From the NCBI GenBank assembly GCA_020073005.1, contig JAIQFX010000002.1, positions 62,001-126,000 of the forward strand: a stretch of DNA of 64,000 nucleotides, read 5' to 3'. The notes beneath the pieces are model-generated. The model had not been told where the DNA came from and searched no databases. It saw only the letters and a list, made by a program, of their open reading frames with translations. This DNA is from Terriglobia bacterium. Lineage in GTDB: Bacteria > Acidobacteriota > Vicinamibacteria > Vicinamibacterales > CAVVIG01. Each line of letters opens with the position of its first letter. Positions within the stretch are counted from its first letter, which is position 1. Positions 47,685 through 55,616 of this stretch are shown here, one piece after another. The position numbers and the translations under genes were made by a program.

Positions 47685-48776
47685 CTAGCACGTTCTGTCA
47701 AGCCTGACGAACCGGCCGCCGCCGACGCGCGCCACGACGCCGCGCATTTCGAGCTCGAACAGTCGCGGCAACAGTCGCGCGGTACTCAGGCCCGATCGCT
47801 CCGCGATCGCGTCGAGATCGCTCGGTTCGCCGGGCGTCAGACACCCCAGAATCGGATCAAGGGGACGGGAGTCGGAGCCCTGCGGCACGCCGACTCCCGT
47901 CCCCGTCTGCCTCCGACTCCCGTCCCCCTGCGACATGCCAAGCTCCTCCAAGATATCGTCCGCAGACTCCACAATCTTTGCACCGTCCCGTAAGAGGCCG
48001 TGGGCGCCACGGTTACGGCCGCTCAGGACGTTGCCCGGCACCGCGAGCACGTCGCGTCCCTGCTCGAGCGCGCAGCGCGCCGTGATGAGCGACCCGCTCT
48101 TCTCGCCCGCCTCGATCACGACCACGGCGCGCGACAGACCGCTGATGATCCGGTTGCGCTGCGGAAAGAACGGCGGCAGCGGTGGCGTGCCCGGCACGAG
48201 CTCGCTGACGATCGCGCCGCGCTGTTCGATGTCGCGCGCGAGCGCGCCATGCTCGGGCGGATAGATCACGTCGGCGCCGCAGCCGAGCACGGCGACGGTC
48301 AACCCGTGTCCCGCGAGCGCGCCGCGATGCGCGGCCGAGTCGACGCCGCGCGCGAGACCGCTGATGACGGTGACGCCCGACGTCGCCAGATCCGCGGCGA
48401 GATGCCCGGCCACCGACAGACCGTACGGCGACGCGGCGCGCGCGCCGACAATCGCGACCGCCGGCGTGCTGAGCGCGCCGGCGTCGCCCCGCGTCCACAG
48501 CACCGGCGGCGGATCGACAATCGTGGCGAGCGCCACCGGATACGACGCGTCGGACCAGGCAGTCGGTGCAATCTCGTGCGCGCGTGCGCGCGTCAGCGCG
48601 TCTCGCGCACCCGCGTGGAGCGACTCGACCTTTCCGGCCTGGCCGGGCCAGCGGCTGTCGGCAATCTGTCGGAGGATGTCGGCCGGCGGGTCGCCGGCGC
48701 GGAGCCGCTCCGCCACCGCCCGCCAGGTCCAGATGGGCAGCAGCGACAGCGCGACGTAGTCAGCAAGATCGGTCAT
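47685..48776 (-). CDS. dprA: DNA-processing protein DprA (Smf)
   Basis: Loads RecA on incoming single-stranded DNA during transformation. The 363-residue protein has an N-terminal SAM-like region, the Rossmann-like core with PAVAIVGARAASPYGLSVAG, TVISGLARGVDSAAHRGALA and EAGEKSGSLITARCALEQGR, and a C-terminal winged helix (PSDLDAIAERSGLSTARLLP). The linker at about residues 283-305 is encoded by three perfect copies, one inverted, of a 15-nt sequence (47861-47927). The ATG at 48774-48776 is the canonical start; the frame upstream has no matching N-terminus. The TAG stop abuts the heptamer array. Confidence 0.94.
   Translation of the reverse strand: MTDLADYVALSLLPIWTWRAVAERLRAGDPPADILRQIADSRWPGQAGKVESLHAGARDALTRARAHEIAPTAWSDASYPVALATIVDPPPVLWTRGDAGALSTPAVAIVGARAASPYGLSVAGHLAADLATSGVTVISGLARGVDSAAHRGALAGHGLTVAVLGCGADVIYPPEHGALARDIEQRGAIVSELVPGTPPLPPFFPQRNRIISGLSRAVVVIEAGEKSGSLITARCALEQGRDVLAVPGNVLSGRNRGAHGLLRDGAKIVESADDILEELGMSQGDGSRRQTGTGVGVPQGSDSRPLDPILGCLTPGEPSDLDAIAERSGLSTARLLPRLFELEMRGVVARVGGGRFVRLDRTC
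47861..47927. repeat. Triple 15-nt repeat (one inverted) inside dprA
   Basis: GGGGACGGGAGTCGG at 47861-47875 recurs as the exact complement at 47890-47904 and again at 47913-47927. The first two form a 15-bp hairpin; the last two are direct repeats 23 nt apart. All are translated, in the linker between the DprA core and the winged helix. Confidence 0.9.
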
Positions 48777-48822
48777 CCCGCACCTCACGCTGGCGCGGAA
48801 CCCGACCCCAACCTTAACCTTT

Positions 48823-48828
48823 ATTATA
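48823..48828 (-). promoter_or_regulatory. Possible -10 box of dprA
   Basis: A perfect TATAAT on the minus strand, 47 nt before the dprA ATG. No convincing -35 box is seen at the right distance. Confidence 0.35.
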
Positions 48829-48862
48829 GCGACGCAGGAGGACAGCATTGACCGCGTTTGGT

Positions 48863-48901
48863 AAATCGCCGGCTTCGAATCGCGTTGAATCCCGGCGATT
48901 T
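48863..48901. other. 10-bp stem-loop in the divergent dprA/TPR-gene region
   Basis: AAATCGCCGG (48863-48872) pairs perfectly with CCGGCGATTT (48892-48901) around a 19-nt loop. It lies between the divergent promoters and has no T tract, so it is more likely an operator or an RNA structure than a terminator. Confidence 0.5.
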
Positions 48902-48915
48902 TCGGAATGCACTCA

Positions 48916-48931
48916 TGGCACATGGCTTGCT
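48916..48931 (+). promoter_or_regulatory. Sigma-54-type promoter upstream of the TPR gene
   Basis: TGGCACATGGCTTGCT matches the -24/-12 consensus (TGGCAC N5 TTGCw) at every conserved position, with exact spacing. The predicted start is near 48943, about 65 nt before the ATG at 49007. Confidence 0.75.
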
Positions 48932-48962
48932 CCGTTTTCTGGCCATGTGGGGGCCAATTGCC

Positions 48963-48992
48963 TTGCACGCCCGCTCGGCGTGTGGATATAGT
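48963..48992 (+). promoter_or_regulatory. Sigma-70-type promoter upstream of the TPR gene
   Basis: TTGCAC (48963-48968), an 18-nt spacer and TATAGT (48987-48992), about 15 nt before the ATG. It may give constitutive expression besides the sigma-54-type site upstream. Confidence 0.5.
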
Positions 48993-49006
48993 GGCGGTAT
49001 CCAGTC

Positions 49007-49366
49007 ATGAAGATACGCGGAGGAATCGTGGCGGCAGGTGTCGCCTTACTGGCCGCAGCGGCGCCAGCATTGGCCGACTCTAAAGGCGACGCGAAGTCGC
49101 AGGTGGAATTCGGCATCAACGTCGCGCAGCGCGGCCTGTGGCGCGAGGCCATCTACCGGTGGGAAAAAGCCGTCGAGCTCGATCCGACCTACGCCGCGGC
49201 CTACAACGACCTGGCCATCGCGTACGAGCATGAAGGCCAGCTCGACAAGGCGCGGAAGGCGTACGAGAAGGCCATCGAACTCAGTCCCAACAACGAGCCG
49301 ATTCGCCAGAATTACGAGCTCTTCAAGGAAATCAATGATCGGACGACCGTTGGCAAAGACAAGTAG
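49007..49366 (+). CDS. Secreted small TPR protein
   Basis: A 119-residue exported protein: signal peptide (cleavage near PALADS), then two to three tetratricopeptide repeats (FGINVAQRGLWREAIYRWEK and NDLAIAYEHEGQLDKARKAY). TPRs mediate protein-protein contacts, here in the periplasm. The gene is preceded by both a sigma-54-type and a sigma-70-type promoter, and its 3' end overlaps the start of the next lipoprotein gene by 32 nt. The pair probably forms one envelope function, not further recognised. Confidence 0.85.
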   Translation: MKIRGGIVAAGVALLAAAAPALADSKGDAKSQVEFGINVAQRGLWREAIYRWEKAVELDPTYAAAYNDLAIAYEHEGQLDKARKAYEKAIELSPNNEPIRQNYELFKEINDRTTVGKDK

Positions 49367-50213
49367 GCTCGCCCTCGCGGCCGGCGCCGCGCTCGTCGCG
49401 GCAATCGCGCTCGCCTGCGGCCCGGACACCTACGAAATTCCGATCGAAACGCCGATTCAGCCGAAGCTGGACGTCTCCGCGTTTCAGCGCGTGCTCGTGG
49501 CCGGCTTCGTCGCCGGCGGCAACGAGGACATCGACGCGAACCAGGAGACCGTCCGTTTGCTGCGCAGCCAGCTGCGCACGAAGTCCTCGCTGCGCGTGAT
49601 CGACGCCGACATCCTCCCGCTCGTGGAAGTGGCGCAGGATCAAACCGCCGGAAGCGCCGCCGCGACCGACGAGGCGGCGGGCACGCACGACCGCGCCGCC
49701 GCGGCGCCGAAGCCCGCGCCCCCGGCGAGCGCCGGCAGCGCCGCCGACAAGAGCGCGCAGGGACTCGCGCTCGCGAAGAACATCAAGGACGAAAAAGATC
49801 TCGAGCCGTACGAGCGGCTGTTCGCCAACACCGCGTACTGGAAGCGCATCGGCGAGGAATTCCAGAACCCGCTGATCGTCACGGGCACGGTGCTGTTCGC
49901 GAACCGCTCGACGTCGGGCATCGTGCAGCGCGACCAGGAAGTGATGGACCCGTACGGCCGCCGCCGCGTCGTCCCCGTGCGCACCTACATGGAGCGCAAG
50001 GGCTTCCTGCTGCGGCCCAAGTTCGTGTTCATCGACGGCCGCACCGGCGCGACGATGTACTCGGAGAGCTATCGGGAAGAAGTGCTGTACAACGCGCAGC
50101 AGAACACGCCCGCGCTGTCGTCGTACTTCGAGCTGATGGACCGCCTGGTTCCCAACTTTCTGAGCGCGCTCAGCAGCCAGAAGATCAAGGGCACGCGCGT
50201 CCTCCTGAAGTAG
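49335..50213 (+). CDS. Lipoprotein of unknown function
   Basis: A 292-residue protein with a lipobox IALAC and a mature part starting GPDTYEIPIETPIQPKLDVS. It has FQRVLVAGFVAGGNEDIDAN and LVTNFLS-like helices near the end (RLVPNFLSALSSQKIKGTRV), a layout reminiscent of CsgG-like or other nucleotide-binding-type lipoproteins, but no firm match. An Ala/Pro-rich linker lies in the middle. I chose the ATG at 49335, in frame with the lipobox. It overlaps the TPR gene by 32 nt, so they are probably cotranscribed. Confidence 0.75.
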   Translation: MIGRPLAKTSRLALAAGAALVAAIALACGPDTYEIPIETPIQPKLDVSAFQRVLVAGFVAGGNEDIDANQETVRLLRSQLRTKSSLRVIDADILPLVEVAQDQTAGSAAATDEAAGTHDRAAAAPKPAPPASAGSAADKSAQGLALAKNIKDEKDLEPYERLFANTAYWKRIGEEFQNPLIVTGTVLFANRSTSGIVQRDQEVMDPYGRRRVVPVRTYMERKGFLLRPKFVFIDGRTGATMYSESYREEVLYNAQQNTPALSSYFELMDRLVPNFLSALSSQKIKGTRVLLK

Positions 50214-50231
50214 CCCCCGTCGCCCCTTCAG

Positions 50232-50240
50232 TGCTACACT
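50232..50240 (+). promoter_or_regulatory. Extended -10 element before rplU
   Basis: TGCTACACT fits the extended -10 form (TGn plus TACACT), 24 nt before the rplU ATG. No clear -35 box. Confidence 0.4.
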
Positions 50241-50264
50241 AGTTCCTTTGTATAGGGGCAGAAT

Positions 50265-50579
50265 ATGTACGCAATCATCGAGAGCGCCGGACATCAGCTG
50301 AAGGTCACGCCGGGCGGACGGGCGACGCTGGCGGGCACCGCCGGCGAGCCGGGCGCCGAAGTGACCCTCGATCGCGTGCTGCTCGTCGAAAAAGACGGCG
50401 GCGAGATTCTGACGGGCGCTCCTTACGTGGCCGGCGCGCGCGTCGTGGCGGTCGTCGACGGCGAGTCGCGCGGCCCGAAGATCCGCGTGTTCAAGAAGAA
50501 GCGCCGCAAGGGCATGCGCCGGACCAAGGGACACCGCGCCGTCTACACGACCGTGCGCATCAAGGACATCGTCGCGTAG
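50265..50579 (+). CDS. rplU: 50S ribosomal protein L21
   Basis: A 104-residue large-subunit protein that binds 23S rRNA. It begins [20 protein letters not shown] and ends with the basic segment [20 protein letters not shown] that is the L21 signature. It is the first gene of the classical rplU-rpmA-obgE cluster. Confidence 0.98.
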   Translation: MYAIIESAGHQLKVTPGGRATLAGTAGEPGAEVTLDRVLLVEKDGGEILTGAPYVAGARVVAVVDGESRGPKIRVFKKKRRKGMRRTKGHRAVYTTVRIKDIVA

Positions 50580-50590
50580 GATTCATTGCA

Positions 50591-50848
50591 ATGGCTCACA
50601 AAAAAGGACAAGGCAGCTCACGGAACGGCCGCGATTCGAACTCGCAGCGGCTCGGCGTCAAAGCGCACGACGGCAACGTCGTCACGGGCGGGACGATCAT
50701 CGTCCGGCAGCGCGGGCGCCGGTTCCACCCGGGATTGAACGCGGGCCGGGGCAAGGACGACACGATCTTCGCCAAGGTGGCCGGACGCGTGAAGTTCGAG
50801 GACCACGGCGCCAAGGGCCGCGTCATCAGCATTCAGCCGCTCGAATAA
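50591..50848 (+). CDS. rpmA: 50S ribosomal protein L27
   Basis: An 85-residue large-subunit protein near the peptidyl transferase centre. [20 protein letters not shown] and [15 protein letters not shown] are diagnostic. There is no long N-terminal extension of the kind processed in Firmicutes. It lies 11 nt after rplU and is followed by obgE after 2 nt. Confidence 0.98.
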   Translation: MAHKKGQGSSRNGRDSNSQRLGVKAHDGNVVTGGTIIVRQRGRRFHPGLNAGRGKDDTIFAKVAGRVKFEDHGAKGRVISIQPLE

Positions 50849-50850
50849 CT

Positions 50851-51909
50851 TTGTTCGTCGACGAAGTCGACATTCACGTCGAAGCCGGAGCCGGCGGGCG
50901 CGGCTGCATGGCGTTCCGCCGCGAGAAGTTCGTCCCGCGCGGCGGTCCCAGCGGCGGCGACGGTGGCCACGGCGGGTCGGTCTTCGTCGTGGCCAGTCCG
51001 CACGTCAACACCCTCATCAACTTCCGGTTTCATCCCGAGTTCGCGGCCGAGCGCGGCGATCACGGACAGGGCTCGAACTGCACCGGCAAGACCGGCGCGG
51101 ACCTCGAGCTGCCGGTGCCGATCGGCACGCTCGTGTACGAACGCACCGGCGATCCGGCCGCGCCGCTCACGCTCGTCGCCGATCTCGCCGCGGAAGGCCA
51201 GCGCGTCCTCGTGGCGAGAGGCGGACGCGGCGGCCTCGGCAACGCGCGCTTCGCCACGTCCACCAATCGCGCGCCGCGCAAAGTCCAGCCGGGCGAGCCG
51301 GGCGAGATCACGGATCTGCGGCTCGAGCTCAAGCTGCTGGCCGACGTGGGACTTGTCGGTTTTCCCAACGCCGGCAAGTCGACGCTGATCGCGCGCATCT
51401 CCGCCGCGCGGCCGAAGATCGCGGACTATCCGTTCACCACGCTGACGCCGAATCTTGGAGTCGTCGGGCTGAGCGGCGACCGGAGTTTCACGGTCGCCGA
51501 CGTTCCCGGACTGATCGAGGGCGCGCACCGCGGCTCGGGTCTCGGGCATCAGTTCCTGCGCCATCTCGAACGCACGCAGCTGCTCGTGCATCTGGTGGAC
51601 GTGTCCGGCGCGACGGGCCGCGATCCGGTCGAGGATCTCGATATCGTGCGGCGCGAGCTGGAGCTGTTCCAGCCGGCGCTGGCGGCAAAGCCGCAGATCG
51701 TGACGGCCAACAAGATCGACGCGCTCGAGCCGGAAGACGGCGAAGCGCGCGTGGCCGCGCTCGCGCAGCGCGCCGCCGCGCTGCGGCTGCCCTTCTTCCG
51801 CATCTCCGGCGTGACCGGCGCGGGCGTGCCTGAATTGCTCGAGGCGATGTGGCGCCATCTGTCGGAGGCGCGGCAGCACGCGCGCGTCGTCTCGTCGAAA
51901 ACTTCGTGA
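50851..51909 (+). CDS. obgE: Obg GTPase (ribosome assembly)
   Basis: Essential GTPase in late 50S assembly. The 352-residue protein has a glycine-rich Obg fold (EVDIHVEAGAGGRGCMAFRR), then a GTPase domain with G1 GFPNAGKSTL, G2 YPFTTLTPNLGVV, G3 DVPGLIEGAHRGSGLGHQFL and G4 NKID. The optional C-terminal OCT domain is absent. The start is a TTG only 2 nt after the rpmA stop, which suggests translational coupling; no ATG fits the conserved N-terminus. Confidence 0.97.
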   Translation: MFVDEVDIHVEAGAGGRGCMAFRREKFVPRGGPSGGDGGHGGSVFVVASPHVNTLINFRFHPEFAAERGDHGQGSNCTGKTGADLELPVPIGTLVYERTGDPAAPLTLVADLAAEGQRVLVARGGRGGLGNARFATSTNRAPRKVQPGEPGEITDLRLELKLLADVGLVGFPNAGKSTLIARISAARPKIADYPFTTLTPNLGVVGLSGDRSFTVADVPGLIEGAHRGSGLGHQFLRHLERTQLLVHLVDVSGATGRDPVEDLDIVRRELELFQPALAAKPQIVTANKIDALEPEDGEARVAALAQRAAALRLPFFRISGVTGAGVPELLEAMWRHLSEARQHARVVSSKTS

Positions 51910-51911
51910 CC

Positions 51912-52622
51912 ATGACGCGACGCATCGGCATCCTGGGCGGCACTTTCGATCCGATTCACTGCGGGCACGTCGACGTGGGACTCGCGGCCCAGGCCACGCT
52001 CGAGCTGCAGCGCGTGTTCGTCGTCACGTCCAACGTGCCGCCGCACCGGCCGCAGCCGTTCGCGTCCGCGTACCATCGCTTCGCCATGACGTCGTTCGCC
52101 GTGGCGGGCCGCGAGGGCTGGCGCGCGTCGGACCTGGAGCTGCGCGTCCACACGCCGTCGTACACGTCGGACACGCTTCACCGATTTCAAGAACGCGGGT
52201 ACGCGGCGACGGAGTTGTACTTCGTCGTTGGCGCCGACGCGTTCACCGACATCGGGAGCTGGCGCGACTACCCGTCGATCCTCGATCTGGCGAACTTCGC
52301 GGTCGTGTCGCGACCCGGATACCCGGTCGACGAGCTGCCGCATCGCCTGCCGCGGCTGGAGTCGCGGATGGTGCGGCCGCCGGCCGACTCGCTGACGGCG
52401 CTGGAGCCGGTGATCTTTTTGATCGATGCGGAGACCGCCGACGTGTCATCTACTGCCATCCGTCGCAAGCTGGCGGCGCGGGAATCGATCGCCGGACTCG
52501 TCCCCCCTGGCGTTCAGCAACACATTGAGCAGCACGGACTTTACTCAGCGATGCCGCCGGGCCGGCGCGCGTCGGACGCGCCGGAGCCATCCGCGGCAGG
52601 CAGGTTGCATGGCCAAGACTGA
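51912..52622 (+). CDS. nadD: Nicotinate-nucleotide adenylyltransferase
   Basis: Makes deamido-NAD from nicotinate mononucleotide and ATP. The 236-residue protein has the N-terminal GILGGTFDPIHCGHVDV (nucleotidyltransferase HxGH), PPHRPQPFASAYHRFAM, VGADAFTDIGSWRDYPSIL and the C-terminal SSTAIRRKLA (ISSTxIR). A tail of about 25 Pro/Arg/Ser residues follows the domain. It is between obgE and rsfS, the common bacterial order. Confidence 0.95.
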   Translation: MTRRIGILGGTFDPIHCGHVDVGLAAQATLELQRVFVVTSNVPPHRPQPFASAYHRFAMTSFAVAGREGWRASDLELRVHTPSYTSDTLHRFQERGYAATELYFVVGADAFTDIGSWRDYPSILDLANFAVVSRPGYPVDELPHRLPRLESRMVRPPADSLTALEPVIFLIDAETADVSSTAIRRKLAARESIAGLVPPGVQQHIEQHGLYSAMPPGRRASDAPEPSAAGRLHGQD

Positions 52623-52989
52623 CAAGCGAAAGAAATCCGCTCGCCTGCCCGCGCAGGTCGAGCACGCGATCGCGGCCGCGGAAGACAAACAGGCCAGGGA
52701 CCTCGTCGTCCTCGATCTGCGCGCGGCTGACGGCTTCACGGATTTCTTTCTGATTTGCTCGGGGACGAACACGCGGCAGACCCGCGCCATCGCCGATGCC
52801 GTGATGGAGAAACTGGCCGCCGGCGGCGCCAAGCCCGCGCACCTGGAAGGCTACGATCGATCCGAATGGATTCTGATCGACTACTTCGATTTCATCGTGC
52901 ACATCTTCGTGCCGGAGACGCGCGTCTTCTACGGGCTGGAGCGCCTGTGGGGCAACGCGGATCGGATCGAGCGTCCCGCGGCTCGATAG
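52609..52989 (+). CDS. rsfS: Ribosomal silencing factor RsfS
   Basis: Binds L14 and keeps subunits apart under starvation. The 126-residue protein has the DUF143 signatures VVLDLRAADGFTDFFLICSG, TNTRQTRAIADAVMEKL and EWILIDYFDFIVHIF. The start ATG lies within the 3' end of nadD. It probably belongs to the rplU-to-comF operon. The next gene overlaps its 3' end. Confidence 0.95.
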   Translation: MAKTDKRKKSARLPAQVEHAIAAAEDKQARDLVVLDLRAADGFTDFFLICSGTNTRQTRAIADAVMEKLAAGGAKPAHLEGYDRSEWILIDYFDFIVHIFVPETRVFYGLERLWGNADRIERPAAR

Positions 52990-53723
52990 CGTCAGCGCTG
53001 CGTCTCGGCCTCGACGCCTTTCTCTCAGTCGTACTCGCGCCCGCGTGCGCGGCCTGCCTCGAGCTTCTCGAACATCCCACGCGCGGCCCGGTCTGCGCGC
53101 GATGCTGGCAGTCGATCCTTCCGTTGACACCGCCGCTCTGCGACCGCTGCGGCGATCCGCTGCCCACGTGGCGATCCATCAGCGTGCCGCTCGCCCGCTG
53201 TCCGCGGTGCCGGCGCTCGCGGCGGCTCGTCGATCGCGCGCGCGCGATTGGCGCGTACGACGGCGCGCTGCGCGCGATCATCCACGCGCTCAAGTACGAA
53301 GGCCGTCGATCGCTGGCAAGGCCGCTGGCGGAGATGATGCGGGCCCGTGGCTTCGATACGCTCAGCGGCGCCGCGTGCGTCGTTCCGGTGCCGCTGCATC
53401 CGTCGCGGCGCCGGCATCGCGGCTTCAATCAGGCCGCGGATCTCGCGGCGCATCTGCCACTGCCACGGATCGCCGCGCTGGCGCGCACGCGCGCGACGCC
53501 GACGCAGACGGGCCTCCCGGCCGCGCGGCGGCACGGCAACGTGCGCGACGCGTTTTGCATCACTCGCGCAGGCCGGCGGCTCGCGGGAGCGGTTGTCGTG
53601 CTCGTCGACGATGTGAGTACGACTGGCGCGACGCTGGAAGCGTGCGCGCGGGAACTGAAGCGGGCGGGCGTGAGAGAAGTGCGCGCGCTTACGGCCGCGC
53701 GAGTCGTGACGCCACCGCGCTGA
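52947..53723 (+). CDS. comF: ComF-family phosphoribosyltransferase-like protein
   Basis: Member of the ComF/GntX group, linked to DNA uptake in transformable bacteria. The roughly 258-residue protein has an N-terminal zinc ribbon (CAACLELL, CARCWQSI, CDRCGDPL, CPRCRR), a PRTase core (RAIIHALKYEGRRSLARPLA, VPVPLHPSRRRHRGFNQAA) and the PRPP loop VVVLVDDVSTTGATL. The start is uncertain; I took the GTG at 52947, overlapping rsfS by 43 nt. The 3' end overlaps convergent tmk by 35 nt. With dprA in the same window it hints at natural competence. Confidence 0.88.
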   Translation: MGQRGSDRASRGSIASALRLGLDAFLSVVLAPACAACLELLEHPTRGPVCARCWQSILPLTPPLCDRCGDPLPTWRSISVPLARCPRCRRSRRLVDRARAIGAYDGALRAIIHALKYEGRRSLARPLAEMMRARGFDTLSGAACVVPVPLHPSRRRHRGFNQAADLAAHLPLPRIAALARTRATPTQTGLPAARRHGNVRDAFCITRAGRRLAGAVVVLVDDVSTTGATLEACARELKRAGVREVRALTAARVVTPPR

Positions 53724-54282
53724 AAACGTCCGCGGCGATCTCGTCCTTCGATCGCTCGCCGTCGATCACGATCCACCGTCCGGCCGCTGCCTGCCGCCGG
53801 TAGCTCTCGCGGACGCGTCCCTGCATGGCGAGGTCGCGCTCGTAGCGATCGCGGTCCACGGATTTCCGTCCCACGGCCGTGTCCGGCGCGATGTCGAGGA
53901 GGATCGTCAGCGACGGCGGCGGAAGAAACTTCTGCATCTCGGTCAGCCACGCGGGATCGAGGCCCATGGCGTCCCCGTACGCGACGCTCGACGCCACGTA
54001 GCGATCGCAGACGAGGACGAGCCCGCCGTCGAGCCAGCGCAGCAGATCCGGCTTCCGCTCGTACCGGTTGGCGATGTAGAGCAGCTGCATCACGTCCGGA
54101 CCGTAATCACGCTCGCCCTGCAGCGCCCGCGCGATCTCCTCGCCGATGGACGTGCCGTAATCCGGAAACGAGACGAGGCGGGCCTTGCCGCCTTCCTGCT
54201 TGAGGCGGTCGCGCAGCCGCTCGGCCTGCGTCTGCTTGCCGCTCTGATCGAGTCCTTCGAACGCGATCAGATGTCCAGACAT
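53689..54282 (-). CDS. tmk: Thymidylate kinase
   Basis: Phosphorylates dTMP to dTDP. The 197-residue protein has the P-loop FEGLDQSGKQTQ, the DRY-type site VCDRYVASSVAYGDAMGLDP and PSLTILLDIAPDTAVGRK. The P-loop reads GLDQSGKQT where the usual bacterial form is GxDGxGKST, a variant I associate with a divergent TMK group. The gene is convergent with comF and their ends overlap. A heptamer array lies between its start and the lysA stop. Confidence 0.93.
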   Translation of the reverse strand: MSGHLIAFEGLDQSGKQTQAERLRDRLKQEGGKARLVSFPDYGTSIGEEIARALQGERDYGPDVMQLLYIANRYERKPDLLRWLDGGLVLVCDRYVASSVAYGDAMGLDPAWLTEMQKFLPPPSLTILLDIAPDTAVGRKSVDRDRYERDLAMQGRVRESYRRQAAAGRWIVIDGERSKDEIAADVFSAVASRLARP

Positions 54283-54300
54283 GCCGCCACCAGTGCCTCT

Positions 54301-54331
54301 GCAATCCGCAACCCGCCATCCGCAATCCGCA
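54301..54331. repeat. Heptamer array, unit GCAATCC, between lysA and tmk
   Basis: Four 7-nt units (GCAATCC, GCAACCC, GCCATCC, GCAATCC) plus a partial unit run up to the lysA stop codon (TAA, 54332-54334 on the minus strand). Read in the lysA sense the unit is GGATTGC. Confidence 0.88.
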
Positions 54332-55588
54332 TTACTGACTCTCCAGGGCCATCATGTCGTCGACGGTCTGGCGCCGCCGGATCACGCGCCACGCGCCGCC
54401 GTCGACCAGCACTTCCGGCGGCAGCGGGCGCCGATTGTAGTTGGACGCCATCGCCGATCCGTACGCGCCGGCGTCGCGGATCGCGACGAGATCGCCGACG
54501 GCGAGCGGCGGCAACTGCCGATCGCGCCCGACGACATCGCTGCTCTCGCAGACGGGGCCGACGAATTCGTACTGCCGCCCGTCCGCATCCGCACGGCGCG
54601 ACACCGGCTCGATCTGGTGGAACGCGCCGTACAGCGCGGGCCGCAGCAACTCGGTCATCCCGGCATCGAGGACGGCGAACTCGCTCTCGGCCGTGCGCGG
54701 CTTCACGTCGATGACCGTCGCGAGGAGCACGCCCGCCGGTCCGGCGATCGCGCGGCCGGGCTCGAGCACGATCGGCAGCGACGTCCGGCTCGCCTCGGCG
54801 ACGAGCGCGTCCACGTACTCCTGTACCGACACGATCTCGCCGCCGTCGTAGGAGATGCCGAGGCCGCCGCCGAGGTCGACGTACTCGAGCGGCAGCCCCC
54901 GCTGCATCAGATGGAGACTGAGATCGGTCGCGACGGCGGCCGCGCGCCGCAGCGGCTCGATCGTCGTGATCTGCGATCCGACGTGCAGATGAATTGCGAC
55001 GAGCGTCAGCGCCCGGCGCGAGGCAAGCGTGTCGAACAGCTCGCGCGCCTCTTCGATCGGCACGCCGAACTTGTTGATCTTCAGGCCGGTGGAAATGTGC
55101 GGATGGCTCTTGGCGTCGATGTCGGGGTTCACGCGAATCGCCACGCGCGCCGTCCGTCCGAGTCGCGTGGCAATGGCCTCGACGCGGCTCAACTCGCCCG
55201 CCGACTCCACGTTGATGGCTTTCACGCCGAGGCTGACGGCGCACTCGAGTTCCGCCTGCGACTTGCCGACGCCCGTGAAGACGATCTGCGCGGGCTCGAA
55301 CCCGGCCCGCCGGGCGACCTCGATTTCCCAGATGGAATTGGCGTCGGCCGCGCTGCCCAGCTCGCGCAGGACCTTCACCAGGGCCAGCGTCGAGTTGGCC
55401 TTCATCGCGTAGTGGAGCGCGTGGGGGTACGCGCCGAACGCGCGATCGATCGCGCGATACCGCTCGCGCAGGACGGCGGCGCTGTAGACGTAGACGGGCG
55501 TGCCCTCCTTCGCGGCGATCGCGGCAAGCGGCACGCCGTCACAGAGGAGGTCCCGGGAAGGTCTCGAGAAGCCGGTCGATGGTGCCAA
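54332..55588 (-). CDS. lysA: Diaminopimelate decarboxylase
   Basis: PLP enzyme for the last step of lysine synthesis. The 418-residue protein has Lys63 in HYAMKANSTLALVKVLRELG for PLP, the glycine loop DLGGGLGISYDGGE, and EPGRAIAGPAGVLLATVIDV and YGSAMASNYNRRPLPPEVLV in the C-domain. The likely start is TTG (55586-55588); no ATG or GTG fits the conserved N-terminus GVPLAAIAAKEGTPVYVYS. It is divergent from the ECF sigma gene at 55617. Confidence 0.95.
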   Translation of the reverse strand: MAPSTGFSRPSRDLLCDGVPLAAIAAKEGTPVYVYSAAVLRERYRAIDRAFGAYPHALHYAMKANSTLALVKVLRELGSAADANSIWEIEVARRAGFEPAQIVFTGVGKSQAELECAVSLGVKAINVESAGELSRVEAIATRLGRTARVAIRVNPDIDAKSHPHISTGLKINKFGVPIEEARELFDTLASRRALTLVAIHLHVGSQITTIEPLRRAAAVATDLSLHLMQRGLPLEYVDLGGGLGISYDGGEIVSVQEYVDALVAEASRTSLPIVLEPGRAIAGPAGVLLATVIDVKPRTAESEFAVLDAGMTELLRPALYGAFHQIEPVSRRADADGRQYEFVGPVCESSDVVGRDRQLPPLAVGDLVAIRDAGAYGSAMASNYNRRPLPPEVLVDGGAWRVIRRRQTVDDMMALESQ

Positions 55589-55616
55589 CGTGGTAGGCTA
55601 TTCTACTCAATCCTTC

